From: Eubacterium sp.
GTDB lineage: Bacteria; Bacillota; Clostridia; Peptostreptococcales; Anaerovoracaceae
Direction of reading: 5' to 3'
Assembly: GCA_021769965.1 (NCBI GenBank)
Contig: JAETRU010000010.1
Coordinates: 18,020-82,019, forward strand
DNA: 64,000 nt
The notes under the pieces are model-generated. The model was given only the letters and a program-made list of their open reading frames with translations. It searched no databases and was not told the DNA's origin. The translations under genes were made by a program, and so were the position numbers. Shown here piece after piece: positions 1 through 6,861 of this stretch. The first letter of the stretch is position 1. The number at the start of each line of letters is the position of its first letter.

Positions 1-438
1 CAGTCCACCACAATTTTGCTGGAGACCATGGCGGGAAAGGGCAGCGAGATCGGAGGAAGATTTGAAGAGCTGGCAGCTATCATTGAAAGAGTACACTGTG
101 ATGAGAAAATAGGGGTGTGCCTGGATACCTGCCACATCAGCGACGGAGGTTATGACATTACCGGCGGCCTGGACGAAGTGCTGGCGGAATTCGATCGGAT
201 CGTCGGGCTGGACCGGCTGAAAGCGCTGCATATCAACGACAGCCAGAACCCGGCGGGAGCCCGCAAAGACCGCCACGCCTGCATCGGAGAAGGCCAGATC
301 GGGCTGGATGCTATTTTGCGGGTGATCAATCATCCGAAACTGATGGGACTGCCTTGTATTCTGGAGACGCCGCAGGAGAATTTAACCGGCTACGGCCGTG
401 AGATCGCATTATTGAGAGGAGTGCATTATGATGAGTAA
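1..438 (+). CDS. nfo: Endonuclease IV (AP endonuclease), C-terminal part; 5' end outside window
   Basis: This is the C-terminal part of a zinc-dependent apurinic/apyrimidinic endonuclease of base-excision repair. The reading frame is open from base 1, so the start lies upstream of the window. Visible family motifs, in order, are LLETMAGKGSEIG, the metal-binding LDTCH, HINDSQNPAGARKDRH with GEGQIG, and the terminal ETP. These supply zinc ligands and cover the last half of the TIM-barrel fold. About 145 residues are present, against roughly 280 for the whole family. The stop codon overlaps the start of the butyrate kinase gene, so the two are probably co-transcribed. Nothing looks damaged. The family assignment is very secure. 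Confidence 0.95.
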   Translation, partial: QSTTILLETMAGKGSEIGGRFEELAAIIERVHCDEKIGVCLDTCHISDGGYDITGGLDEVLAEFDRIVGLDRLKALHINDSQNPAGARKDRHACIGEGQIGLDAILRVINHPKLMGLPCILETPQENLTGYGREIALLRGVHYDE

Positions 439-1507
439 AGTTATAAAAGATATATTAGTAGTCAATCCCGGCTCTACTTCTACGAAGATCGCTGTTTTTG
501 CCGGAGATGGAAAAACGCTTCGTTTTGAGACGAACATCGTTCACGATGAGGCAAAGATTCTGGAATTTCCCAATGTTGCCTCTCAGAAGCATTACAGAAA
601 AGACATGATCCTGTCGTATCTGAAAGAGAAGGAGTATGACCTTACCGGTCTGGCCGCTGTCGTGGGCAGAGGCGGCATGGTATACGGGCTTTCCGGAGGC
701 GGCTATCAGGTCAACGAAAAGCTCTGCAACCGCATGGCGAGTCCTGAGATCCCGCAGCACGCTTCCAGCCTGGGAGCTCTGCTGGCTTCAGCCATTGCAG
801 AGCCTCTGCACATTCCATCGTATATTTACGATTCGACAATGGGATGCGATCTGCTGGATATCGCCAAAGTGACCGGAATCGCGGAAATTGAGAAATACGG
901 CGCAACGCATCTGCTGAATTCCAGGGCGCAGGCCATGAAGTATGCGGCGTCCATCGGGCGGGATTACAGGGACATGCAGTTTATCGTCTGTCATATGGGC
1001 GGCGGCATTACAGCAAATGCATGGAAGGACGGCAAGGTCATCGATGTGGCAGCCTATGACGACGGCCCTATGGCGCCGGAGCGATCCGGCGGCGTACCGC
1101 TGCTGCTGTTCAAAAAGCTCTGCTTTGACGGGCGGCATACGGAAGCGGACATAGAGAAGCTGATCAGCGGATGCGGCGGCCTGTACTCTTATCTGGGAAC
1201 AAAGGACTGCCGCGAAGTGGAGAAGATGATAGAGGAAGGAGACAGCTATGCGCAGATGATCTACGAGGCTATGGCTCTGCAGATCGGAAAAGCTGTCGCG
1301 GGTCTTTCATGCTCCCTGCGGGGACAGGTGGATGTGATCATCCTGACCGGCGGCATTGCCCACTCAAAGATGCTGACCGATATGATCGAGAACTTCTGCG
1401 GCCACATCGGCAAAGTGGTCGTCATGGCAGGAGAGAGCGAGATGGAGGCTCTGGCAGCCGGCGCTGTGCGGATGCTGAACGGAGAAGAAGAGGCGAAGGT
1501 GTATTAG
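428..1507 (+). CDS. buk: Butyrate kinase
   Basis: This enzyme interconverts butyryl phosphate plus ADP and butyrate plus ATP, the last ATP-yielding step of the Ptb-Buk butyrate pathway. It belongs to the acetokinase (ASKHA) superfamily. The protein has 359 residues, the normal size. The N-terminal VVNPGSTSTKIAVF phosphate loop, the HMGGGITANAW motif and the DGPMAPERSGG segment are all present, followed by the C-terminal ILTGGIAHS motif. Two adjacent ATG codons (428 and 431) are possible starts, both following a GAGAGGAG ribosome site. The gene overlaps the 3' end of nfo by 11 bases. No phosphotransbutyrylase gene follows; a terminator hairpin lies 140 bases downstream, so ptb would have to be upstream or elsewhere. 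A branched-chain-acyl kinase is the only close alternative. Confidence 0.93.
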   Translation: MMSKVIKDILVVNPGSTSTKIAVFAGDGKTLRFETNIVHDEAKILEFPNVASQKHYRKDMILSYLKEKEYDLTGLAAVVGRGGMVYGLSGGGYQVNEKLCNRMASPEIPQHASSLGALLASAIAEPLHIPSYIYDSTMGCDLLDIAKVTGIAEIEKYGATHLLNSRAQAMKYAASIGRDYRDMQFIVCHMGGGITANAWKDGKVIDVAAYDDGPMAPERSGGVPLLLFKKLCFDGRHTEADIEKLISGCGGLYSYLGTKDCREVEKMIEEGDSYAQMIYEAMALQIGKAVAGLSCSLRGQVDVIILTGGIAHSKMLTDMIENFCGHIGKVVVMAGESEMEALAAGAVRMLNGEEEAKVY

Positions 1508-1542
1508 GGATCCTGCGGGATGTCTTTGGATGCCTTGCGATG

Positions 1543-1607
1543 TTTCAGGCATTTTGCGCTGTCTCGGGTACTTTGCTCTGTTTCAGGTATTTTGCGCTGT
1601 CTCGGGT
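1543..1607. repeat. Two-copy 38-bp tandem repeat downstream of buk
   Basis: The 27-base core running from TTTCAGG to CTCGGGT occurs at 1543-1569 and 1581-1607 with one mismatch, giving a 38-base period. A partial third echo (GCGATGTTTCAGG) precedes it. The repeat sits between the buk stop and the terminator. The function is unknown. Slippage-generated sequence is the simplest reading. Confidence 0.7.
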
Positions 1608-1611
1608 GCCC

Positions 1612-1925
1612 CGCGCCATATTTTAATACTTTTTTTGTCGATACGGCGGGCAGCCTTTGCTGCCCGCCACTTTTTGGTCAAAAAAATGTTTTGTTGGCGG
1701 ATCCGTCGCCCAGGAACATCGCGGACATATGAATAAAAGGAATTAACTGTTAAAATTACAAAAAATATACTGAATCAGTTCGAAAAAATCACATTAATCA
1801 GCGGTTATTGGAGTGAGCGAATCAAAATGCGCGCCGTATGAAGCAATCTTAATTCAAAATATGGCGCGATGCGGAGGGTCGGTGCCGTAAAATGGATTTT
1901 TTGGACAAAAAGTGGCGCGCAGAAA
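1612..1925. repeat. GGCGCG composite repeat cluster, locus 1
   Basis: Most of the 620-base gap between buk and the next gene is taken up by scattered copies of a motif also present at 45074-45315. The cores here are CGCGCCATATTTTA (1612-1625, inverted), CGCCGTATGAA (1832-1842), AAAATATGGCGCG (1856-1868) followed 12 bases later by GGTGCCGTA, and AAAAAGTGGCGCGC (1907-1920). No credible reading frame was seen in the gap. The arrangement of an AAAA..TGGCGCG core, 12 bases, then GGYGCCGTA recurs at both loci, which argues against chance. The function is unknown: relics of a small non-autonomous element or protein-binding sites are both possible. Confidence 0.55.
1645..1676 (+). terminator. Rho-independent terminator after buk
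   Basis: A perfect 9-bp stem, GGCGGGCAG (1645-1653) paired with CTGCCCGCC (1660-1668), encloses a 6-base loop and is followed by ACTTTTT. It would end the nfo-buk transcript. Confidence 0.75.
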
Positions 1926-2038
1926 GCAGAGAAACTGTGATAAAGGTGCTTCAAAGGTGATTTATAAGCATATCGAACGAGCGACGTATTTTGGCTGGGA
2001 CAGATCAAAAAATTGTTTCTATAAATGAAAAATAATGG

Positions 2039-2067
2039 TTGACTTATTTTGTAAAATAAAGTAATAT
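2039..2067 (+). promoter_or_regulatory. Sigma-A-type promoter for the PD-(D/E)XK-like gene
   Basis: A -35 TTGACT at 2039-2044 and a -10 TAATAT at 2062-2067 are separated by 17 bases. They lie 60 bases upstream of the start codon at 2127. Both boxes are near consensus and the spacing is ideal. Confidence 0.65.
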
Positions 2068-2126
2068 AAAATTGAATTTACATAAAATGGTCGACACTGA
2101 ATGATAAACGATAAAGGGGAGAAACG

Positions 2127-2996
2127 ATGAACACATTTGAATCAGCATTAGAGATGGAATTGAGGAGAAGTGAACGGCAGATCGAGAAGGGAAAGAAAAT
2201 CCTGGCGGCTTCACCGGAAGGGTTCCTGACCATCCGGCCTCGGGAAACCGGAGAAACCTACTACTGGAATGTTGAAGAAAGGCAGAATAGAAACAGTGGA
2301 AAAACTTACAGGCAGATCAATTTACAAGATAACCCGAAACTGGTGAATCAGCTGGCCGAGAAAAAATATCAGCGGGAACTGGTTTTGCGGGCAGAGCAGA
2401 ACCTCAGCGCGATGCAGAAGCTTGGTAAAGTCTATCGGGCTACAGATCCCGACGACATCATGGCGGCACTGGGGCCGCAGTACAGAAGAGTATTCACGGA
2501 TAAAAGACAGAACCTGATGAATCAGAAAATGACAGCTCGGTATTCAAAATGCCCGTATAATCCGAAATACCATAAACATGAGACAGATTACGGAGAAATG
2601 GTACGCTCCAAGTCAGAGCAGATCCTGGCCAATGCACTGTTTTCTTATGGTATTCCGTTTCACTATGAAGAAGAATTTCTATATCGGATCGGTGACATAG
2701 GCCATGTTTATCCCGATTTTACTATCTTTTTTCCGGACGGAAGACGAAAAATATGGGAGCATTTAGGGATGCTGGATGACCTGAATTACTGCGCGCGATT
2801 TGCAGAGAAGCTGAACCTGTATCAGATGAACGGGTTTACCATCGGTAAAAATCTGATCATCACTATGGACGATGTTAACGGCAATCTTAGCAGCGGGATC
2901 ATACAGCAGATGATACGGGACTACATTCTTCCCGATTTGGAAGAACTGAGAGTGAGTCCGGATACGATCATTGCTGGTACGCGGCGGACAAATTAA
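2127..2996 (+). CDS. Hypothetical protein with a PD-(D/E)XK-like nuclease core
   Basis: The protein has 289 residues and no family name that I recognise. The N-terminal 150 residues are charged and helical, and contain no motif I can name. The C-terminal half carries a pattern typical of PD-(D/E)XK phosphodiesterases: SKSEQILANAL with Glu164, GIPFHYEEEF, then YPDFTIFF with Asp197, and WEHLG with Glu211. The order E, D, E with a helix before and alternating hydrophobic strands between fits the fold, but the usual lysine is replaced by a His-Leu-Gly stretch. The ribosome site GGGGAG precedes the ATG. The gene stands alone with its own promoter and a stem-loop after it. No methylase or helicase partner is adjacent, so a restriction role is unsupported. 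Confidence 0.6.
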   Translation: MNTFESALEMELRRSERQIEKGKKILAASPEGFLTIRPRETGETYYWNVEERQNRNSGKTYRQINLQDNPKLVNQLAEKKYQRELVLRAEQNLSAMQKLGKVYRATDPDDIMAALGPQYRRVFTDKRQNLMNQKMTARYSKCPYNPKYHKHETDYGEMVRSKSEQILANALFSYGIPFHYEEEFLYRIGDIGHVYPDFTIFFPDGRRKIWEHLGMLDDLNYCARFAEKLNLYQMNGFTIGKNLIITMDDVNGNLSSGIIQQMIRDYILPDLEELRVSPDTIIAGTRRTN

Positions 2997-3017
2997 AGGC
3001 TGCGGATCCAATATAAA

Positions 3018-3041
3018 TGACGGTCGTGTACGCGACCGTCA
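3018..3041. terminator. Stem-loop between convergent genes
   Basis: A perfect 9-bp stem, TGACGGTCG (3018-3026) with CGACCGTCA (3033-3041), lies between two convergent genes. The T-run on the minus side is weak (TCATTTATATT) and is absent on the plus side, so termination is plausible but not certain. Confidence 0.45.
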
Positions 3042-3084
3042 CTGTATAAGCGGAATATGATCAAAACATATGCGGCAGGAAGGC

Positions 3085-4611
3085 TTACAGCTTGCTGCTG
3101 TCCAGCTGATCGAAGCCTGCCAGCAGAGGTTTCAGGGCCTTTCGGATCTCATCTGTGCCGCCGGCTGTATCAGCTTCGATATTCAGTGGCATAATAGGAT
3201 CGTGGAGTGATTTGCGCAAAAGCAGCCATCCCTGCAGGTCCGGCGTATGGAAGCTGATGCGGACGCCTTCGTAGTTAGGCTCCACCAGAGAAGCGCCTTT
3301 CAGCTGTCCGCTGCCGGCCAGAACCCGAAGATATTCCAGAATCTCATCACCATAGGCGCTGAAATCAGATGCCAGGATCGGAAACCGTATTTCGACGGAT
3401 TCAGCAGGCTCAGAAAGCCCTGCAATAACAGAAGAGATCGGCTTGCCCTCCTGAAACAACTTTGCGGCGCGGATAACGATCTTTGTCGCCAGATATGCGC
3501 CGTCGTCCAGAAAATAGTTTTCCTTGTAGGCCGCATGGCCGCTTGTTTCGATAGCCAGCTGGCTGTCGGTGCCGGAGGCGTTCAGCTCTATGGATCTGTT
3601 GATCACGTTCCGGTATCCCCGCTTGAACCGAAGATGACGGAGACCCAGAGTATTCTCCAGAAAATCAGTCAGCTGATTGCTGGTGATGCTGTCGGTGACC
3701 ACTGTGGTGCCCGGAAATTGCTCCGCGATCAGAGCAGCGGCCATGGCTACGATGCCGTTGCGGTTGATCTCATGCCCTTTTTCGTCTACAGCCGACGACC
3801 GGTCCACATCTGTGTCGAAGATCAGCCCCAGATCGCTGCCGCAGCTTTTTACCTGACTGCAGATGGCTTCCATGGCTTTTTTGTCCTCGGGATTTGGAGC
3901 ATGATTCGGGAAATTGCCATCAGGCGTAAGAAACTGGCTGGATGACACGTCTGCGCCAAGAGGCGCCAGTACTTTGTCCGCGTAGAAGCCGCCGGAACCG
4001 TTGCCTGCGTCTACGGTGATCTTCATACCGTCAAGAGGCCTGTCGCCGCAGCCTGCGCCGTCGATGATGAGTCTGCGCAGATGGGCGGCATATGTATCGA
4101 GAAGGGGAATTTCCTCCACTTCTCTCGGCGCAGCCCGCCGGATGGAATTGAGTATCGAGTCGGATTCCGCAAAGGTGATGATGTCCGTGATGTCGCCTTT
4201 GTCAAGCCCTCCGTCTACGCTGAAAAATTTCATGCCGTTTCTGTTCCATGGCAGGTGGCTGGCGGTGATCATAACCGCTCCGTCGCACTGGTATTCTGCG
4301 AAGACAGTAGACATGAACATAGCAGGCGTAGAAGCCAGACCCGCGTTCAGGATCCGGCAGCCGAAGGGCTGCAGTGCGCCGCAAAAGGCATCTGACAGAG
4401 CTTGCCCAGACAGCCGGGGGTCTCTGCCGATCGATATGGTCAGGTCAGAGACTTCTTTGTTCGTTCTGCGGGAAAGCCAGAACAAAAATCCTTTTGCCAG
4501 TCTTCCGGCGGCTTCGCCGTCCAGACTGACCGCCTCTCCCGGGACGCCCGCAAGAGCGACTCCTCTGATATCGCTGCCGTTTTGCAGCCTGCTGTAATCA
4601 TATTTTGACAT
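3085..4611 (-). CDS. Phosphomannomutase/phosphoglucomutase family protein
   Basis: This is an alpha-D-phosphohexomutase of 508 residues that moves phosphate between the 1- and 6-hydroxyls of a hexose, feeding nucleotide-sugar synthesis. The active-site phosphoserine loop reads ITASHLPWNRNGMKFF, with Pro in the family's TASHNP shifted by a Leu-Pro variant. The magnesium loop reads FDTDVDRSS. The sugar-binding stretch before AIETSGHAAYKEN carries the conserved E-S-G-H. The C-terminal phosphate-binding segment (YEGVRISF) is less canonical than in bacterial ManB/AlgC. The long form and the ASHLPWNRNG motif match the group in which mannose or glucose phosphate specificity cannot be read from sequence. 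It is the second gene of a two-gene minus-strand unit, 14 bases after the membrane-protein gene. Confidence 0.85.
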   Translation of the reverse strand: MSKYDYSRLQNGSDIRGVALAGVPGEAVSLDGEAAGRLAKGFLFWLSRRTNKEVSDLTISIGRDPRLSGQALSDAFCGALQPFGCRILNAGLASTPAMFMSTVFAEYQCDGAVMITASHLPWNRNGMKFFSVDGGLDKGDITDIITFAESDSILNSIRRAAPREVEEIPLLDTYAAHLRRLIIDGAGCGDRPLDGMKITVDAGNGSGGFYADKVLAPLGADVSSSQFLTPDGNFPNHAPNPEDKKAMEAICSQVKSCGSDLGLIFDTDVDRSSAVDEKGHEINRNGIVAMAAALIAEQFPGTTVVTDSITSNQLTDFLENTLGLRHLRFKRGYRNVINRSIELNASGTDSQLAIETSGHAAYKENYFLDDGAYLATKIVIRAAKLFQEGKPISSVIAGLSEPAESVEIRFPILASDFSAYGDEILEYLRVLAGSGQLKGASLVEPNYEGVRISFHTPDLQGWLLLRKSLHDPIMPLNIEADTAGGTDEIRKALKPLLAGFDQLDSSKL

Positions 4612-4625
4612 AATCGTAATCTCCT

Positions 4626-4994
4626 CTAAAAAAACATATCTCTATTATATTTTATCAGAGAGAAGAAAGCAAGGCATATCATAAACCAATAGCCGGTGAA
4701 CTGAGGACATATCTGGCCAAGCAGATTGCCCGGCAGCGTCGAATAGTCCCACACTTCCCAGCCCAGCCACAGGTTGACCACACTGCCAACGGCAAATTCA
4801 TAGGCTGTGACAATGAGCGCGCCTGCCAGCGCTGCCGCGAAGACATTCATCTGAAGGAAAAACGGCAGCAGCATGTAGAAGGTGGCGACGATGGCGCCGC
4901 CGGTCAGCACCATGGACCAATGGGTGTATCCGCGATAGAGCAATTCCGTCAGGCCGTAAAAGAGCCCGCCTAAAACAAATACAATTAGCTCCAT
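4626..4994 (-). CDS. Small integral membrane protein, putative ABC-transporter type IV permease-like
   Basis: The protein has 122 residues with four predicted hydrophobic segments and the motif GYTHWSMVLTGG near the start. The region around YEFAVGSVVNLWLGWEVWDYS, the LGQICPQFTGYW stretch and the length resemble the CmpB-like putative ABC-transporter type IV family, whose biochemical role is not established. The frame stays open well upstream, but I start at the ATG at 4994. The extra residues would be polar, non-membrane and would run through a direct repeat. The gene is followed after 14 bases by the phosphohexomutase gene, suggesting one transcript. Function remains open. Confidence 0.6.
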   Translation of the reverse strand: MELIVFVLGGLFYGLTELLYRGYTHWSMVLTGGAIVATFYMLLPFFLQMNVFAAALAGALIVTAYEFAVGSVVNLWLGWEVWDYSTLPGNLLGQICPQFTGYWFMICLAFFSLIKYNRDMFF

Positions 4995-5060
4995 GAGTTT
5001 AATATCTGAGAAACGGGGAAATTTATTCGCAAAAGGATGAAATGGAATATTTTTTATGAT

Positions 5061-5195
5061 ACAATGGAGTTGTCCCAATTTGCGGGGCAAATTGCAGGAA
5101 ACTCCTTGTGCTTTTGCGGCCCGGGAGAGCGAGCAGGCATGCGAAGCTCGACAGGCAAGACGCAAGTCGTACAATGGAGTTGTCCCAATTTGCGG
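5061..5195. repeat. Pair of 25-bp direct repeats upstream of the sortase gene
   Basis: The same 25 bases, starting ACAATGGAGTTG and ending CCCAATTTGCGG, occur at 5061-5085 and 5171-5195, exactly 110 bases apart. A third, inverted half copy (GCAAATTGGG) sits at 5217-5226, so the second repeat can also form a stem with it just upstream of the sortase ribosome site. Each copy begins with a -10-like TACAAT. The element may be a duplicated promoter/leader or a regulator-binding pair. Nothing more can be read from the sequence. Confidence 0.7.
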
Positions 5196-5244
5196 AGTGG
5201 ATTGTAAGTGCAGATTGCAAATTGGGTCAAGAGAGGAATTTGCA

Positions 5245-5997
5245 ATGAGAGCGGAAAAAAACGAAAACAAGAAGAAAAAAACAAGTCTGATCTATCGTCT
5301 GATCATCGCAGTACTGCTTGCTGTCATGGTTTTCAGCGCCTGGCAGATCGGGAAGATCCTTTGGGAATATCATCAGGGGACGGCAGCTTATGAAGAGATC
5401 CAGCAGATGGCAGGCGGCGGTCCGGAAGAAGGAGAAAAACAGATCGACTTTGACGCTTTAAAGAAGAAAAACAAGGACGTGAAGGCGTGGCTGTATTCAA
5501 AAGGAACCCCGATCAACTATCCGGTGGTGCAGGGAGAGGACAACCAGTATTACCTGTACCGCATGTTCAACGGCGAATATAACGGAAAGGGATCTCTGTT
5601 CATCGACTACCGCTGCGAGAAGCCTTTCCGGGATTTTAATACTATCATTTACGGCCACCGCATGAAGGACGGCAGCATGTTTCATGAATTGATCGAATAC
5701 AGAGATAAGGACTATTTTGAGAAACATAAAACTATGGATCTGGTTACGCCGAATAGAGAGTATGACCTGCATATCTTTGCCGTGGTGACCATTCCGTCAG
5801 ACAGCAGTCTGTACAAGTACAGTTTTTCCAGCGACGCGGAAAAACAGGCATATCTGGATGAGATCTTGTCTAAGAGTGAAGTGGATATGGGAGTCAGCGT
5901 TTCCGCTGAAGACCGCATCGTTATGCTGAGCACCTGTACCTATGAATACGAAAATGCAAGACTTGTGGTATACGGGAAACTGGTGAAGAAGTCCTAA
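5245..5997 (+). CDS. Class B sortase
   Basis: This is a membrane-anchored cysteine transpeptidase that would attach surface proteins to peptidoglycan. The protein has 250 residues: a short basic N-terminus, one transmembrane helix (about residues 19-36), then the sortase barrel. Catalytic residues visible in order are His in IIYGHRM, Cys in MLSTCTY and Arg in ENARLVVYG. The WLYSKGTPINYPVVQ and DYRCEKPF stretches and the extra helix around YFEKHKTMDL are class B features. I start at ATG 5245, seven bases after GAGAGGA; the frame is open further upstream but only through repeat sequence. No substrate with a C-terminal sorting signal was found in the window, and the three secreted proteins at 11,012-14,824 lack one. 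It appears to be monocistronic or linked to the zinc-ribbon gene that follows. Confidence 0.9.
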   Translation: MRAEKNENKKKKTSLIYRLIIAVLLAVMVFSAWQIGKILWEYHQGTAAYEEIQQMAGGGPEEGEKQIDFDALKKKNKDVKAWLYSKGTPINYPVVQGEDNQYYLYRMFNGEYNGKGSLFIDYRCEKPFRDFNTIIYGHRMKDGSMFHELIEYRDKDYFEKHKTMDLVTPNREYDLHIFAVVTIPSDSSLYKYSFSSDAEKQAYLDEILSKSEVDMGVSVSAEDRIVMLSTCTYEYENARLVVYGKLVKKS

Positions 5998-6047
5998 TAG
6001 GACCAGGCATATATGATGGGTGCTATATTGCATGGGAGGGAGATAAA

Positions 6048-6263
6048 ATGAGATGTCCATATTGTAACAATGAGATGGTGAAGGGGACCCTCATGGGACT
6101 CCGCAGACTTGCGTGGAGCGAATCGGACGGCAGAAAGTGGGCGCTGTATGAAAAAGAAGGCGAAACCACCCTTGCAGAGAGTCTCAATATCGCAAAGCTT
6201 ACAGCATTCAGATGCAGTGCCTGCAGGAAAATCATCATCGAAGAAGACTGCACTTTGGAATAA
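6048..6263 (+). CDS. Small zinc-ribbon protein (DUF6487-like)
   Basis: The protein has 71 residues. It opens with MRCPYCNNEM and ends with FRCSACRKIIIEE, giving two CxxC knuckles that would bind one zinc. Between them is a short insertion with conserved hydrophobics (WALYEKEG). The pattern matches small PF20097/DUF6487-type proteins of unknown role that are common in Firmicutes. The ribosome site GGGAGG is well placed before the ATG. The gene is bracketed by a 17-base near-identical repeat (5995-6011 and 6296-6312). A terminator-like hairpin follows at 6418. Confidence 0.75.
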   Translation: MRCPYCNNEMVKGTLMGLRRLAWSESDGRKWALYEKEGETTLAESLNIAKLTAFRCSACRKIIIEEDCTLE

Positions 6264-6296
6264 GCGACAGGAACAAAGGGTACGCCGCAAAACAAT

Positions 6297-6471
6297 AATA
6301 GGACCAAGCATAGTTGTCTTAAAACGCACAAAATCGAAAAAAGGGTACAACCGATTTGGTCTGATCAAAAGCAGACCGGCAAAAAGGTGCGGCGGCCATC
6401 CATATTATGTTAAAAAGTTCGTGTAAAATCAGGAAAACTGCTGATTTTGCACGAACTTTTCTGTATAGAAA
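6297..6471 (+). repeat. Tail module, copy 1 (ORF remnant plus hairpin)
   Basis: This segment matches 15426-15585. Both copies encode the same C-terminal peptide pattern, LKRTKSKK-YN-FG-IKS, then PYYVK and FV, without a credible start codon. Both end in a 15-bp hairpin with an 8-base loop, then the string CTGTRTAGAAAGG. Many bases differ between the copies while the peptide pattern and the stem pairing are kept. The segment may be the 3' end of a gene lost from this place, or a conserved RNA tail. The rest of the gap up to 6861 holds direct repeats (around 6511 and 6562), a tandem operator and promoters, with no gene that I can support. Confidence 0.6.
6418..6464 (+). terminator. Strong hairpin terminator in tail module copy 1
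   Basis: TTCGTGTAAAATCAG (6418-6432) pairs with CTGATTTTGCACGAA (6441-6455) over 15 positions with one G-U, and is followed by CTTTTCTGT. It would terminate the sortase/zinc-ribbon transcript. Confidence 0.7.
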
Positions 6472-6651
6472 GGCGCAAGCTCTTCGCACTCCCTTTGCGC
6501 GGTGAGAAAAAGTTGTACCAGTTTTGATAAAAACTTCGATTTCGGACGAACTCCGGGCAAAGAGTTGTACTCAATATGATAAAAAAAGCTGATTTGGGAT
6601 AAAAGTCAACACCGAAAGGGCCGCGACTTAATGGCAGAAAAAGTAAATTTT

Positions 6652-6688
6652 GACCACTTATCCGAAAAATCGACCGTTTATCCGAAAA
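6652..6688 (+). promoter_or_regulatory. Tandem direct-repeat operator upstream of the LytTR gene
   Basis: Two 17-base direct repeats, GACCACTTATCCGAAAA (6652-6668) and GACCGTTTATCCGAAAA (6672-6688), have starts 20 bases apart, about two helical turns. A -35-like TTGCGG begins 3 bases after the second copy. The same pair with the same spacing and the same distance to a TTGC box occurs at 10890-10926. LytTR proteins characteristically bind direct repeats spaced by about two turns just upstream of a weak promoter, and the next gene encodes a LytTR regulator. Autoregulation is therefore likely but not proven. Confidence 0.6.
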
Positions 6689-6799
6689 CAGTTGCGGAGC
6701 GCGGCTATATATGATAAGGTCAAATTAGCCTATAAGTAAGCAGATAAAGAACTTACAGATATAGGGTAAGATATTTTGCTGTTATCATATATATTTTCA

Positions 6800-6808
6800 T
6801 GGTATAAT
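6800..6808 (+). promoter_or_regulatory. Extended -10 promoter element for the two-component operon
   Basis: TGGTATAAT at 6800-6808 is an extended -10 hexamer 54 bases before the LytTR start codon, without a convincing -35. It may provide basal expression, separate from the operator-linked promoter further upstream. Confidence 0.4.
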
Positions 6809-6861
6809 ATTTCCATAAACCATAACGGGCGTAACGGCGTTGCCGTAGGGAGTGAGATTTC

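Noticed and set aside
1171..1626. A 151-codon frame overlapping the end of buk and the tandem repeat
   Set aside because: It is an alternate frame of buk, rich in Arg and Gly, with no ribosome site.
1508..2126. A CRISPR array in the repeat-rich gap after buk
   Set aside because: The repeats are few, irregularly spaced and in mixed orientation, and no cas gene is present.
5056..5244. N-terminal extension of the sortase frame
   Set aside because: It would translate the two direct repeats, lacks a ribosome site, and would place the membrane helix more than 80 residues from the start.
4995..5270. N-terminal extension of the small membrane protein on the minus strand
   Set aside because: The added residues come from repeat sequence and are unlike the membrane part; the ATG at 4994 gives the expected family size.
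6109..6426. A 105-codon frame running through the zinc-ribbon gene into tail module copy 1
   Set aside because: It overlaps the zinc-ribbon gene in another frame and only its last 38 codons match the repeat module, so I treat the end as a remnant rather than a gene.
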